This document shows positions 18,227 to 28,451 of a stretch of 64,000 nucleotides of DNA, piece by piece. The notes under the pieces were generated by a model. That model did not search any database, was not told the DNA's origin, and saw nothing but the letters and a program-made list of their open reading frames with translations. The translations under genes were made by a program, and so were the position numbers. Source of the stretch: Chroococcidiopsis sp. CCMEE 29 (GTDB lineage Bacteria; Cyanobacteriota; Cyanobacteriia; Cyanobacteriales; Chroococcidiopsidaceae); NCBI RefSeq assembly GCF_023558375.1, contig NZ_CP083761.1, positions 2,784,001-2,848,000 on the forward strand, in the 5' to 3' direction. The stretch's first letter is position 1. The number at the start of each line of letters is the position of its first letter.

Positions 18227-18268
18227 GAATTAGATCAGAATCCTGGTTTCCTGTAAAACTTGTTCCCG

Positions 18269-18835
18269 TTAGGGCAAACTCTTTGCGGAGTAACCGCTGG
18301 ATACAGCCTTGATACTCCGCACAAATTGAGTGTCAGTCCATGCATAGGCAAATTCATTCAGCCTGGTGCCGCCGATTTCAATCTGCTGTTCATAAACCTT
18401 GTGCCCTCCCAAGGCTTCATAAAACCTACAGGCTGGATTATCTGCTAAGACCCAGACTAACATTGAGTTCAATCTGGACTGAAATAGCCGGTTGACGACA
18501 GCTCGGGTAAGGATTCGTCCGATGCCTTGCCGCTGGTAGGTATCTATGATGTAGATGGCGTATAACTCACCCTTGTAAACTGGGTCGCCAGTGCGCTCTA
18601 GACCACCATCGGCAAAACCAATAATCTGTCCAGCTCCACCCTCAACTACATAGATAAAATGGTTGTTTTCTGCTGCTTTGCTCAGCATTTGCAGCCAGCT
18701 ACGCTCTCGCTGCTCCTAGGATAACTTAGATAGGTATTCCTCTGGCACAATGCCACGATAGGTAGAGAGCCAGGTATCTACGTGTACCCTTGCTATCGCC
18801 GACGCATCATCTAAGCGAGCTTCTCGTAAAATCAT
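18269..18835 (-). pseudogene. GNAT acetyltransferase interrupted by an amber codon
   Basis: Reading from ATG 18835 gives 39 residues of a GNAT N-terminus (MILREARLDDASAIARVHVD, then TWLSTYRGIVPEEYLSKLS), then TAG at 18716-18718. The frame continues without a shift (EQRERSWLQML...) through the acetyl-CoA site YQRQGIGRILTRAVV to the stop at 18269. Restored, it would be 188 residues, normal for the family, and relatives have Tyr at the stop position (SYEQR), one base away from TAG. The 139-residue downstream part lacks beta-1 and alpha-1, so it is unlikely to work alone. Sequencing error and readthrough remain possible. Confidence 0.85.
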
Positions 18836-19065
18836 CAGCTGTAGCTGTGGTTCAATCTAAGTTAGCAGCCAAGCGCTGGCAATGTCTAGAACTTCCTGAT
18901 CTCATTACAACATGGGGTAGATATGGCTCGGCTGCTACCAGGGGTAAGAGTCGCCCACAACTATTACATTGATAGGCTTTGAAAAAAGCCAGTGTTGCCC
19001 CATCTCCTGCGCGGTCTAGCCAAAACGTTGAAAATTAGAAAGTTCATTCTTCCTGAACAGTTAAA

Positions 19066-19617
19066 ATGCTTATTCCTGAGCTTGAAACCTCTCGCCTGAT
19101 CCTGCGGGGATTCTGCGAACAAGACCTTGATGCTTACGCCCAGATGTGCGGCGACCCTGAAGTTATGCGCTATATCGCCGACGGCAAGACTCTATCTCGT
19201 GCTGAGTCTTGGCGAAATATGGCAATGATTATTGGTCACTGGCATCTGCGGGGATACGGCTTATGGGCGGTAGAGGAACGTAAAAGTGGTGAAATGATTG
19301 GGCGGATTGGCTGCTGGCAACCAGAAGGATGGCCGGGATTGGAAATTGGTTGGACGTTGCGACGAGCTTATTGGGGGCGTGGCTTTGCAACGGAGGCGGC
19401 AAAAGCATCGATGAACTATGCTTTTGATAAGTTAGGGCAATCTCACGTGATTAGCCTAATTCTTCCGAATAATTTTGCTTCCAAACGAGTTGCCCAGAAG
19501 TTGAGGGAGAAACCAGAAGGGAAGACGGAATTCTTTGGCGGTGAGGCAGTAATTTATGGGATTAGTCGAGAAGATTGGCAAGCGATGTACGGGGAAAGCG
19601 GGGATACGGTCGTTTGA
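19066..19617 (+). CDS. GNAT N-acetyltransferase, RimJ/RimL type
   Basis: An intact 183-residue acetyltransferase of the RimJ/RimL group, which acetylates protein N-termini, antibiotics or small amines using acetyl-CoA. Features: N-terminal LETSRLILRGFCEQDLDAYA, central GLEIGWTLRRAYWGRGFATE (the acetyl-CoA pyrophosphate loop), and NFASKRVAQKL near the end, all in the expected order. Substrate unknown. It lies between one broken and one truncated GNAT gene on a patch that appears to collect such genes. Confidence 0.88.
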   Translation: MLIPELETSRLILRGFCEQDLDAYAQMCGDPEVMRYIADGKTLSRAESWRNMAMIIGHWHLRGYGLWAVEERKSGEMIGRIGCWQPEGWPGLEIGWTLRRAYWGRGFATEAAKASMNYAFDKLGQSHVISLILPNNFASKRVAQKLREKPEGKTEFFGGEAVIYGISREDWQAMYGESGDTVV

Positions 19618-19651
19618 TGAGACAAGCGCGTGAGCAGCAATCGGGTCTGCG

Positions 19652-19794
19652 ATGGCGCTCCTAAGCTACGGCTTTGAACCCCTGCAATTTGAGCGATTGG
19701 TGGCACTGGCTATGCCAGAAAACCTTAAATCATTGGCTCCTGTGGTTTTGGTGCGTGGAATAAAGAAATATGCACAGCCTGGGGTCAGGGCATT
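19652..19794 (+). pseudogene. GNAT acetyltransferase 3' fragment cut by MITE-like element
   Basis: The frame ALLSYGFEPLQFERLVALAM, then PENLKS, matches the strand before the last GNAT motif, followed by a damaged VRGIKKYAQ. The upstream half (acetyl-CoA loop) is absent, and the 3' end runs straight into the inverted-repeat element at 19795. This is a relic of a second RimJ/RimL-type gene directly downstream of the intact one. Confidence 0.6.
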
Positions 19795-19922
19795 ATATCA
19801 AATCCGGTTGATTGCCCATGATTTGGCAGCCCTCACCCCGCCTCCGGCACCCCTCTCCCAAGCTTGGGAGAGGGGCAGGGGGTGAGGGAGAGATCTTACA
19901 GTCATTTAAGCGGATTTGATAT
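19795..19922. mobile_element. MITE-like element with 12-base terminal inverted repeats
   Basis: Left end ATATCAAATCCG (19795-19806) is the exact inverse of the right end CGGATTTGATAT (19911-19922). Inside, CCCTCACC...GGTGAGGG flanks a 26-base perfect palindrome at 19850-19875 centred on AAGCTT. There is no coding capacity. The 128-base size and nested symmetry fit a non-autonomous miniature element. No clear target duplication is visible. Confidence 0.65.
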
Positions 19923-20057
19923 TATGACTAAAGCTTTGCAAGAGTGTTGAGGTTTTCGGCTTGAAAGTTGGAGTGCTCAGGACCTGATATCCCTGTAGAG
20001 TTTTAACAAACGGGGGCAAGCATCGGATTTTGAGGTAAGATGAAGAGTTTGCAGTGA

Positions 20058-21083
<1,026 letters not shown>

Positions 21084-21098
21084 AAAGTAAGCCTAGTA

Positions 21099-22511
21099 TT
21101 AAAGTGCAACAGCTGGGCGATGCTGAATCCAAGGTTTAGCTGCTTCCAGCTGGGCTGCTAGGGCAATAATCGTAGTTTCGGCAGCTGGGCGACCAACGAT
21201 CTGAATGCCGATTGGTAGACCATTGGAGTCAAAACCTGTTGGGATGGCGATCGCTGGTTGTCCGCTGGCATTAAACGGCGGACAGGGACCAACCCAACTA
21301 ATAATCTTTTGTAATGTCTCTTCCGGACTAAGTTCAGCCCACTCACCAATCCGAATCGGTTGATGCATATAAGTTGGTAGCACCAGCACGTCTATTGAGT
21401 CAAAGAACGCCACAATGCTTCGTGCAATCACTTGCACCTGGGCAACAGCTTGTAAGTAATCACCAGCAGAACCTGCTTGCTCGATCAGCCAACGATTCAT
21501 CAGTTGCAAGACTTCTTTAGGAATTCCAGCGGCACCTACTCCACTCTGCCAAACTTTTGTAAACGGCTCAGTCAACCCAGAGAAATCAGGACAACCCGGT
21601 TCAACTGTGTGTCCCAGTTCTTCCAGTAGCTTAACCGTCTCTAGCACTGCCTGCTGACACACCGCGTCAGCTTCTCCTAAAGGTGGTACTTTTGTAGTAT
21701 AAGCAACTCGTAATTGCTGACAGTTTCTGGGATGATCGGCGGCAGCAAGAAATGATGGCTCTGGATCGGGCAACCAGTAGGGATCGCCCGTTACATAACC
21801 TGACATAACATCCAGTAGCGCCGCTGCATCTGCAACGGTACGAGCTAAGGGACCAAGTGAGGCAAGTCCATTTAGGCGATCGCCCACTGGAGCGTAAGAT
21901 ACCCGACCCCGCGCTGGCTTAATCCCCACCAACCCACAACAGGAGGCAGGACCGCGAATTGAGCCACCTGCATCAGAGCCTTGAGCGATCGCACATAATC
22001 CTGCTGCCACAGATGCCGCTGCACCGCCACTTGAACCGCCTGGGGTATAATCTAAATTCCAAGGATTTCGAGCAGGTGGAAATCCAGCTGGCTCAGTATA
22101 GGGGAGTGAACCTAGTTCAGGTGTAGCTGTTTTACCAAGAATAATAAACCCTGCCTGCTTAATCCGAGTTACTACCCTGAAATCATAGGTAGCTATCTGG
22201 TTCATCAATGCACGTGAGCCCAAGGTACAGCGGACACCAGCAACAAAACAAAGGTCTTTGATTGAAATCGGCACCCCAAAAAAAGGTGGCAGTTCTGAGG
22301 TATCGACCGCGTGAGTTAGTTGTTCGGTCTTGGCTTTGGCATCTGTGATCGCTGCTTCTGCTATCACTGTAAAATAACTGCCTAACTGGAAATCTATCTG
22401 CTGAATGCGGTCTAGGTAAAGCTGCACCAACTCCAGGGGTGATATTTCCTTAGCACGAACTAGCCGTGCCTGTTCTAGAGCAGGGGTAAAAGCTAAATCA
22501 ACTGGATTCAT
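21099..22511 (-). CDS. Amidase (amidase-signature family)
   Basis: About 470 residues. The amidase-signature core is complete: Lys in PISIKDLCFVAG, the glycine/serine-rich GGSSGGAAASVAAG, and the cis-Ser/nucleophile region GSDAGGSIRGPASCCGLVGIKP, giving the Ser-cisSer-Lys triad. It hydrolyses amide bonds, but the substrate is not predictable; GatA is less likely given the lone setting. ATG 22511 (MNPVDLAFTPA) has GAGG about 11 bases upstream; the frame is open to 22550. It converges with ilvC, 15 bases between stops. Confidence 0.85.
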   Translation of the reverse strand: MNPVDLAFTPALEQARLVRAKEISPLELVQLYLDRIQQIDFQLGSYFTVIAEAAITDAKAKTEQLTHAVDTSELPPFFGVPISIKDLCFVAGVRCTLGSRALMNQIATYDFRVVTRIKQAGFIILGKTATPELGSLPYTEPAGFPPARNPWNLDYTPGGSSGGAAASVAAGLCAIAQGSDAGGSIRGPASCCGLVGIKPARGRVSYAPVGDRLNGLASLGPLARTVADAAALLDVMSGYVTGDPYWLPDPEPSFLAAADHPRNCQQLRVAYTTKVPPLGEADAVCQQAVLETVKLLEELGHTVEPGCPDFSGLTEPFTKVWQSGVGAAGIPKEVLQLMNRWLIEQAGSAGDYLQAVAQVQVIARSIVAFFDSIDVLVLPTYMHQPIRIGEWAELSPEETLQKIISWVGPCPPFNASGQPAIAIPTGFDSNGLPIGIQIVGRPAAETTIIALAAQLEAAKPWIQHRPAVAL

Positions 22512-22612
22512 GCTTACTGCTACCTCAAGACACATCAACTTCAAGCTCACTTTAGCTTACAAGAAGGGGTGAGGGATGAGGGGCGAGGAAAAACCACCAA
22601 TCACAAATTTTT

Positions 22613-23758
22613 TTACCCAGTTCTTCCTAAAGCTACTACTGCATTCTGACCGCCAAAGCCGAAACTGAAACATAGTACATGCTCAGTCTCACTTTGACGC
22701 GGTATTGTCACCAAATCTAAATCAAATTCTGGTTCTTGCATTCCTACACAAGGTGGCAACAGTTGATATTTCAATGCCATTAGGCAGAAAGCAGCCCCCA
22801 AAGCTCCAGAAGCTCCTAATGTGTGACCAGTAGCTCCCTTGGTAGAACTAACCGGTACGCCTTGGGGAAACAACTGCTGAATCAATTGTGCTTCATTCCG
22901 GTCGTTCAGCTGGGTAGCAGTACCGTGAGCGTGGATGTAATCGATGTCAGATAGTGAGAGTTTACTGCGCTCTAAACACTGCTTTACGGCTGCGATCGCA
23001 CTCCTACTACCGGGCTCTGGTGCGTTTGCATGATATGCATCAGCTGTCAAGCCAAAACTCAGCACTTGACCATAAACTTTTGCAGCTCGCCGCCTTGCTA
23101 ATTGAGCTGATTCCAACATCAGCACAGTTGCACCTTCTGCCAATACCAACCCTTGTCTGCGGCGTTCAAAAGGATAAGCTCCAGTTGAAGCCAAGGCTCC
23201 CATTCGGTTAAATCCAGCGAGCGTTAACGGTGTAATCGGCGCTTCTACTGCTCCGGCAATGACTCGTTGACATTGCCCAGTTTCTATCAGGTAAGCAGCT
23301 TGAGCGATCGCCCAAATTCCTGTGGCACAAGCTGCCATTGGTGCTAATACTACGCCAGTTGACTGAACTTGACGAGCAACTGCGATCGCACTCATATGAG
23401 GCAGCGTATCCAACCAGTGCTCTAAGCTAACATCGGCAGACTTTGTTTGTGTACTCGTTTGTCGTGCCAGCTGTTCCCACGATGCCTGATGACTTCGGCT
23501 AGAACCAATTACGACTCCACAATCTGGTAACGGTGGAACCAGCCTAGCATCTTCTAAGGCAGACGCAACGACCAGCTGAGTCAGTGATTTTAACCCAGCT
23601 GGTTGACTGCTAATCAGCCCTAGGGGAAGTGTTTTGAGTTCTGGAAATGGTTGATGCAGGCAAATACCAGATTTACCAGATATTAGCTTTTGCCAAGTTG
23701 CCTCTAAGCTTGTGCCTAAAGGTGAAACCATACCAATTCCAGTGACAAAAACTTCCAC
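22613..23758 (-). CDS. Beta-ketoacyl-ACP synthase (FabF-like)
   Basis: A 381-residue condensing enzyme of fatty-acid or polyketide chain extension. Catalytic set complete: Cys in MAACATGIWAIAQAA, His in YIHAHGTATQLND, Lys/His in SSTKGATGHTLGASGALG, and the glycine-rich end CFSFGFGGQNAVVAL. It is about 30 residues shorter than usual FabF, mainly in the region before the active Cys, so it may be a specialised paralog rather than the housekeeping enzyme. Start is GTG 23758, fixed by the conserved VFVTGIGMVSPLG. No ACP or other fab gene is adjacent. Confidence 0.85.
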   Translation of the reverse strand: MEVFVTGIGMVSPLGTSLEATWQKLISGKSGICLHQPFPELKTLPLGLISSQPAGLKSLTQLVVASALEDARLVPPLPDCGVVIGSSRSHQASWEQLARQTSTQTKSADVSLEHWLDTLPHMSAIAVARQVQSTGVVLAPMAACATGIWAIAQAAYLIETGQCQRVIAGAVEAPITPLTLAGFNRMGALASTGAYPFERRRQGLVLAEGATVLMLESAQLARRRAAKVYGQVLSFGLTADAYHANAPEPGSRSAIAAVKQCLERSKLSLSDIDYIHAHGTATQLNDRNEAQLIQQLFPQGVPVSSTKGATGHTLGASGALGAAFCLMALKYQLLPPCVGMQEPEFDLDLVTIPRQSETEHVLCFSFGFGGQNAVVALGRTG

Positions 23759-23870
23759 TTTAAGAGCAGGGGGAGCAGGGGGAGCAAGGGAAGATTCAAT
23801 ATATATTTATCCTTCATCCTTCCTTCTGTCTGCTGTTTCTTGTGCCTCTAGTGTGCCTCTAGCCTGATAA

Positions 23871-24635
23871 CTATTGGTTACCTTGTTTGAGGTTTTCTAT
23901 TCCCTGAGTTACCCTAGCTGACTCAATGCGATCGCCCTGCTGAATTTGATCAACTGTATTCATCCCATCGGTCACATAGCCAAACACAGCATAGCTCCCA
24001 TCTAGAAAAGCGAGGTCGGCCAAAGCAATATAAAACTGCGAGGAAGCTGAGTTTGGCTGCTGCGATCGAGCCATTGCTACGGCACCACGAGTATGCTTTA
24101 ACTCTGGGGGGGATGAAATACCTGCACTCTCCAAGGTTCGACCGTAAATTGGAGCTTGTGCATCTTCAGGCTTAATTTCTAAAGGAATATTCCGCTCAGC
24201 ACCAGCTTTTGGGTCAATAAAACCGCCAGTTCCTAATCTTTGAGTGGGAAAGTTAGGGTCCTTACTCTGCGGATCGCCCCCTTGAACTACAAAAGGTTGC
24301 GGCTGCCGGACAACTCGATGAAACACTAGCCCATCGTACACTCCCCGCTGGACAAGATCGACAAAGTTGCCTGCGGTGATTTGGGCATTTGTTCCGTCTA
24401 CTTCGATGGTAATGGGTGAGCCATTGACCGTCATTACCACTGTCGCCTTACCTTCTAGAACTGGTAAATCTTTCATTTCTGGACTACTCGCCTGAGTAGT
24501 AGGTACAGATGTGGTCTCAGTAGCTGAGGAGTTTGGGGAAGATAGGGTTGCAGCCTGATCGGGTGAACATCCTCCTAACACTAACCCACTAAGAATTAAA
24601 ATCGAAATCAACCATTGCCGAATTTTTAGCTGCAT
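23871..24635 (-). CDS. Cyclophilin-type peptidyl-prolyl isomerase, lipoprotein
   Basis: A 254-residue protein with a lipoprotein signal (LSGLVLGGC, Cys23), so it should be lipid-anchored outside the cytoplasmic membrane or in the thylakoid lumen. A Thr/Ser/Pro linker precedes the cyclophilin domain (about 60-250; DGLVFHRVVRQPQPFVVQGG, MARSQQPNSASSQFYIAL, AVFGYVTDGMNTVDQIQQGD). It assists folding by isomerising X-Pro bonds. The Phe/Gln/Phe-type active residues are recognisable. Upstream on the same strand is ycf4, separated by an octamer repeat tract. Confidence 0.9.
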   Translation of the reverse strand: MQLKIRQWLISILILSGLVLGGCSPDQAATLSSPNSSATETTSVPTTQASSPEMKDLPVLEGKATVVMTVNGSPITIEVDGTNAQITAGNFVDLVQRGVYDGLVFHRVVRQPQPFVVQGGDPQSKDPNFPTQRLGTGGFIDPKAGAERNIPLEIKPEDAQAPIYGRTLESAGISSPPELKHTRGAVAMARSQQPNSASSQFYIALADLAFLDGSYAVFGYVTDGMNTVDQIQQGDRIESARVTQGIENLKQGNQ

Positions 24636-24742
24636 GTATGTCTATCACTGACTCAACCAGCGTCCCTTATTATCTCATGCCATCCCTATACTGACCAAAA
24701 AGCAGTGAGGGATTAAGAGAGCAAGGGATACAGGGGCAATTT

Positions 24743-24774
24743 CTCCGCGTCACCGCGTCACCGCGTCACCGTGT
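24743..24774. repeat. Octamer tandem repeat (CACCGCGT)n
   Basis: Four adjacent units (CTCCGCGT, CACCGCGT twice, CACCGTGT) between ycf4 and the cyclophilin gene; same family as 5828-5859. Confidence 0.85.
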
Positions 24775-24797
24775 CCTCTTCCTCGCCCTGATTTCGG

Positions 24798-25394
24798 TTA
24801 TAGACCTTCAAGTGGTACTCCCAAAAATCGAGCCAGCCCCGCACCTTCATTTTCCAGTTTGGTTAAGGATATTGGCTGTCCCACCCGCGTCAGCGGTAGG
24901 TTTCTTCTACCCTTGACACGCAAATACAATACCCGACGTGGATTTAAGCCTTCCTTTATTTCCACGCGCACAGCCTGCACGTCTTCCATTTTGGAGTTAA
25001 TCTCAATTTGGCGGTTCTTCCCCGGAAAACCCCAGCGAAAGATGCGGACTTCGCCCGTCTCTTTGTTAAATTCGTTGTAACCGCCCCCCACATCTAAGAT
25101 GGTAACAGTCCATAGGTAAAGAGCTAGTAGCAAGCCTGCAACGCCATAAAACCCCATTGCTAAACCTTGGGGGATAAATACGATTTCGCTCAGATCGGCA
25201 AAGGGGAGTAAATTAACCTTGAAGTAACTGGAAAGCGCAGCCAGTAAAAAGCCTGTTGCTCCTATAGAGACGACCGTTGCCCACCAGTAGTTACTGAAGC
25301 GACGAGAGCCTAGAACCTTTTGATGGAGAATGCTTGAAGCGGAGCTACCCGCGTTCGCTGAATTGTCTGGATTGGTGGTTGTTGATGCCGTCAT
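24798..25394 (-). CDS. ycf4: Photosystem I assembly protein Ycf4
   Basis: A 198-residue thylakoid protein that scaffolds photosystem I assembly. Two N-terminal transmembrane helices (about 37-60 and 78-98; YWWATVVSIGATGFLLAALS, then FYGVAGLLLALYLWTVTIL) are followed by a soluble domain with the family motifs GGYNEFNKETGEVRIFRWGF and VRVEIKEGLNPRRVLYLRVKG. The N-terminal 25 residues are Ser/Asn/Thr-rich and variable in the family. It is divergent from psbD, sharing a 400-base promoter region. Confidence 0.96.
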   Translation of the reverse strand: MTASTTTNPDNSANAGSSASSILHQKVLGSRRFSNYWWATVVSIGATGFLLAALSSYFKVNLLPFADLSEIVFIPQGLAMGFYGVAGLLLALYLWTVTILDVGGGYNEFNKETGEVRIFRWGFPGKNRQIEINSKMEDVQAVRVEIKEGLNPRRVLYLRVKGRRNLPLTRVGQPISLTKLENEGAGLARFLGVPLEGL

Positions 25395-25796
25395 TTAACT
25401 ACCCTGCTCAGTCAATAAGCTTGAGACAGTTTTCTACTTCATTATCATTCATAGCAAGGTTACTGACCTAACTTTAAGAAAATACTGAGCTACTTGTGTC
25501 AAATTGTAAAATTTCTGATATCTAGTATAGTTATACCCCAACGCTAAAAACCTAATCACACCTGTTGGGGTTAGGCTAAAAGCGGGAATAATGTGATAAG
25601 TTAAGAAACATTAATAAATCACAACCTGGGCTACCAGTAAGTGGTACAGGGTTTGGGCAGACCCTTTGAGAAGGTAGCTAGCTGTCTTTAGCAGCGATTT
25701 TCTCATAAATTTCAGATGCTTGATGCAGTTGAAAATGTCAAAATGTTAATCCCTCAGAAACTTTGCAATTTTAGTAAACGAGAGGATTTTAGTTAA
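25395..25796. promoter_or_regulatory. ycf4/psbD divergent promoter and psbD leader
   Basis: A 402-base non-coding region. It contains a dyad of ACCCCAAC (25535-25542) against GTTGGGGT (25564-25571), HIP1-free AT-rich sequence, and the psbD ribosome site AGAGGA at 25781-25786, 10 bases before ATG. Exact promoters cannot be fixed by eye. Confidence 0.55.
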
Positions 25797-26855
25797 ATGA
25801 CGATTGCAGTTGGACGCGCACCCAGTAGTAGAGGGTGGTTTGACGCCATAGACGACTGGTTAAAGCGCGATCGCTTCGTATTTATCGGCTGGTCGGGATT
25901 ACTACTATTTCCCTGCGCCTACATGGCATTAGGGGGATGGCTGACAGGCACAACGTTTGTCACATCATGGTACACCCACGGCATCGCCAGTTCCTACCTA
26001 GAAGGATGCAACTTCCTAACAGTAGCAGTATCAACCCCAGCTAACACAATGGGACACTCACTGCTATTCTTGTGGGGACCAGAAGCACAGTGGGACTTCA
26101 CTCGCTGGTGCCAACTAGGGGGACTGTGGACATTCGTTGCCTTACACGGAGCATTTGCCCTAATCGGGTTTATGCTGCGGCAATTTGAAATTTCGCGCTT
26201 AGTGGGGATTCGCCCCTATAACGCGATTGCCTTCAGCGCGCCGATTGCGGTATTTGTCAGCGTGTTCTTACTCTACCCGCTCGGACAATCAGGCTGGTTT
26301 TTTGCCCCCAGCTTTGGAGTAGCGGCAATTTTCCGCTTCATCCTGTTCGTGCAAGGGTTCCATAACTTTACGCTCAACCCCTTCCACATGATGGGAGTTG
26401 CAGGAGTATTAGGTGGAGCATTGCTGTGTGCGATTCATGGTGCGACCGTGGAAAACACCTTGTTTGAAGATGGGGATAGTTCCAGCACTTTCCGTGCCTT
26501 CAACCCCACCCAAGCGGAAGAAACCTACTCAATGGTGACGGCTAACCGCTTCTGGTCGCAGATCTTTGGCATTGCCTTCTCCAACAAGCGCTGGCTGCAC
26601 TTCTTCATGCTGTTTGTGCCAGTCACTGGCTTGTGGATGGCAAGCGTCGGCATCGTCGGCTTGGCGTTGAACTTGCGGGCGTATGACTTCGTCTCTCAAG
26701 AGTTGCGCGCCGCGGAAGACCCAGAGTTTGAAACGTTCTATACCAAAAACATTCTGCTGAATGAGGGCATCCGTGCTTGGATGGCTCCTCAAGATCAGCC
26801 TCACGAGCAATTCCAATTCCCTGAGGAGGTACTGCCCCGTGGAAACGCCCTATAA
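25797..26855 (+). CDS. psbD: Photosystem II D2 reaction-centre protein
   Basis: The 352-residue D2 subunit of the PSII core, binding P680, pheophytin, QA and non-haem iron. Five transmembrane helices; Tyr160 (YD) in LLYPLG, His189 in GFHN, His197 chlorophyll ligand in NPFHMM and the QA/iron region [12 protein letters not shown] are present, and the C-terminus ends PRGNAL. Odd points: residue 191, which I expect to be Trp (HNWTLNPFH), is Phe; residue 71 is Cys and residue 99 is Trp where relatives I recall have Ala and Gly. The stop overlaps psbC by 17 bases. Confidence 0.97.
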   Translation: MTIAVGRAPSSRGWFDAIDDWLKRDRFVFIGWSGLLLFPCAYMALGGWLTGTTFVTSWYTHGIASSYLEGCNFLTVAVSTPANTMGHSLLFLWGPEAQWDFTRWCQLGGLWTFVALHGAFALIGFMLRQFEISRLVGIRPYNAIAFSAPIAVFVSVFLLYPLGQSGWFFAPSFGVAAIFRFILFVQGFHNFTLNPFHMMGVAGVLGGALLCAIHGATVENTLFEDGDSSSTFRAFNPTQAEETYSMVTANRFWSQIFGIAFSNKRWLHFFMLFVPVTGLWMASVGIVGLALNLRAYDFVSQELRAAEDPEFETFYTKNILLNEGIRAWMAPQDQPHEQFQFPEEVLPRGNAL

Positions 26856-28242
26856 TGCCCCTTTTGGCAATAGTTCTCTTGCCCTAGGTGGCGGTCGTGA
26901 CCAAGAGTCGTCCGGTTTTGCCTGGTGGGCCGGTAACGCCCGTCTAATTAACTTATCTGGTAAACTGCTTGGTGCTCACGTAGCCCATTCCGGTTTGATT
27001 GTTTTCTGGGCTGGAGCAATGACTTTATTTGAAGTTGCTCACTTCATTCCAGAAAAGCCCATGTACGAACAGGGCTTAATCCTGCTGCCACACCTTGCCG
27101 CTGAAGGATGGGGTGTTGGCGTTGGTGGTGAAGTTATCGACACCTTCCCCTACTTTGTAGTTGGTGTGCTGCACTTGATTTCCTCGGCAGTTCTGGGTTT
27201 CGGCGGTATTTATCATGCCGTTCGTGGTCCCGACACCTTAGAAGAGTACTCCGGCTTCTTTGGTTACGACTGGAAAGACAAGAACAAGATGACCAGCATT
27301 CTCGGGTTCCACTTGATCATTCTAGGAATCGGTGCCTTCCTGCTGGTACTTAAAGCTATGTTCTTTGGAGGTCTATACGATACCTGGGCACCTGGTGGTG
27401 GTGATGTTCGCGTCATTACTAACCCGACACTGAACCCAGCGGTTATCTTCGGTTATGTCCTGAAGTCTCCGTTCGGTGGCGAAGGTTCGATCGTCAGTGT
27501 AAATAACCTGGAAGACGTTGTTGGTGGTCACATTTGGGTTGGTCTAATCCTGATCTTTGGTGGCATTTTCCACGTTCTCACCAAGCCCTTTGCTTGGGCA
27601 CGTCGCGCTTTCATCTGGTCCGGAGAAGCTTACCTCTCCTACAGCTTGGGCGCTGTGTCCCTGATGGCCTTTATTGCAACCTGCTACGTCTGGTTTAACA
27701 ATACTGTTTATCCCAGCGAATTCTATGGTCCTACGGGTCCAGAAGCATCTCAAGCTCAGGCACTGACCTTCTTGATTCGTGACCAACGCTTGGGTGCAAA
27801 CGTCGGTTCTGCTCAAGGTCCTACGGGCTTGGGTAAATACCTGATGCGCTCTCCCACTGGTGAGATTATCTTTGGTGGTGAAACAATGCGCTTCTGGGAT
27901 GTCCGCGCTCCTTGGCTGGAGCCGCTGCGCGGTCCCAATGGTCTTGATTTGGACAAGATCAAGAACGATATTCAGCCTTGGCAAGCTCGTCGTGCAGCTG
28001 AGTACATGACTCATGCTCCTCTGGGTTCTCTGAACTCTGTAGGTGGTGTAGCTACGGAGATTAACTCCTTTAACTTTGTGTCTCCCCGTTCTTGGTTGGC
28101 GTGCTTTCACTTTGTCATGTTCTTCTTCTTCCTGGTTGGTCACTTGTGGCACGCAGGTCGTGCACGTGCAGCAGTTGCTGGCTTTGAGAAAGGCATCAAC
28201 CGTGAAACCGAGCCAGTGCTAGCTATGGGTCCAATCGACTAG
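26839..28242 (+). CDS. psbC: Photosystem II CP43 antenna protein
   Basis: The 467-residue inner antenna of PSII. GTG 26839 is taken as start because GAGGAGGT lies about 10 bases upstream, the product begins METPYNAPF, and the 17-base overlap with psbD is the arrangement known in cyanobacteria and plastids. Six transmembrane helices; the large lumenal loop with Glu and Arg for the Mn cluster ([20 protein letters not shown]) is intact. Unusual: Ser217 in GGEGSIVSV and Phe244 in FGGIFHVL stand where CP43 proteins I recall have Trp. A terminator follows at 28288. Confidence 0.97.
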   Translation: METPYNAPFGNSSLALGGGRDQESSGFAWWAGNARLINLSGKLLGAHVAHSGLIVFWAGAMTLFEVAHFIPEKPMYEQGLILLPHLAAEGWGVGVGGEVIDTFPYFVVGVLHLISSAVLGFGGIYHAVRGPDTLEEYSGFFGYDWKDKNKMTSILGFHLIILGIGAFLLVLKAMFFGGLYDTWAPGGGDVRVITNPTLNPAVIFGYVLKSPFGGEGSIVSVNNLEDVVGGHIWVGLILIFGGIFHVLTKPFAWARRAFIWSGEAYLSYSLGAVSLMAFIATCYVWFNNTVYPSEFYGPTGPEASQAQALTFLIRDQRLGANVGSAQGPTGLGKYLMRSPTGEIIFGGETMRFWDVRAPWLEPLRGPNGLDLDKIKNDIQPWQARRAAEYMTHAPLGSLNSVGGVATEINSFNFVSPRSWLACFHFVMFFFFLVGHLWHAGRARAAVAGFEKGINRETEPVLAMGPID

Positions 28243-28287
28243 GCTGCAATAGCAGTATTTCGTCCACAATCAGAAATTAAATTAGAG

Positions 28288-28315
28288 GCTCCTGTTTTAC
28301 GCAGGAGCTTTTTTT
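28288..28315 (+). terminator. Rho-independent terminator of psbDC
   Basis: Stem GCTCCTG (28288-28294) with CAGGAGC (28302-28308), a 7-base loop, then seven Ts. It is 46 bases after the psbC stop. Confidence 0.9.
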
Positions 28316-28451
28316 GAATATCATTGTTTTAGCTATCTGCCGCTAAATGAAGAACATGAGGCGATCGCGGTCTTAGCACAGCCCGACTCGAAGCCCGAAA
28401 CATACATACCATAACAGGGTTTTTCATACTCCCGCACCTAAAGACAGCTCC

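Noticed and set aside
25797-28242. Far-red photoacclimation psbD/psbC copies
   Set aside because: No rfp, apc, chlF or other FaRLiP genes are near; the ycf4-psbD-psbC context is the ordinary one. Left only as a check in the findings.
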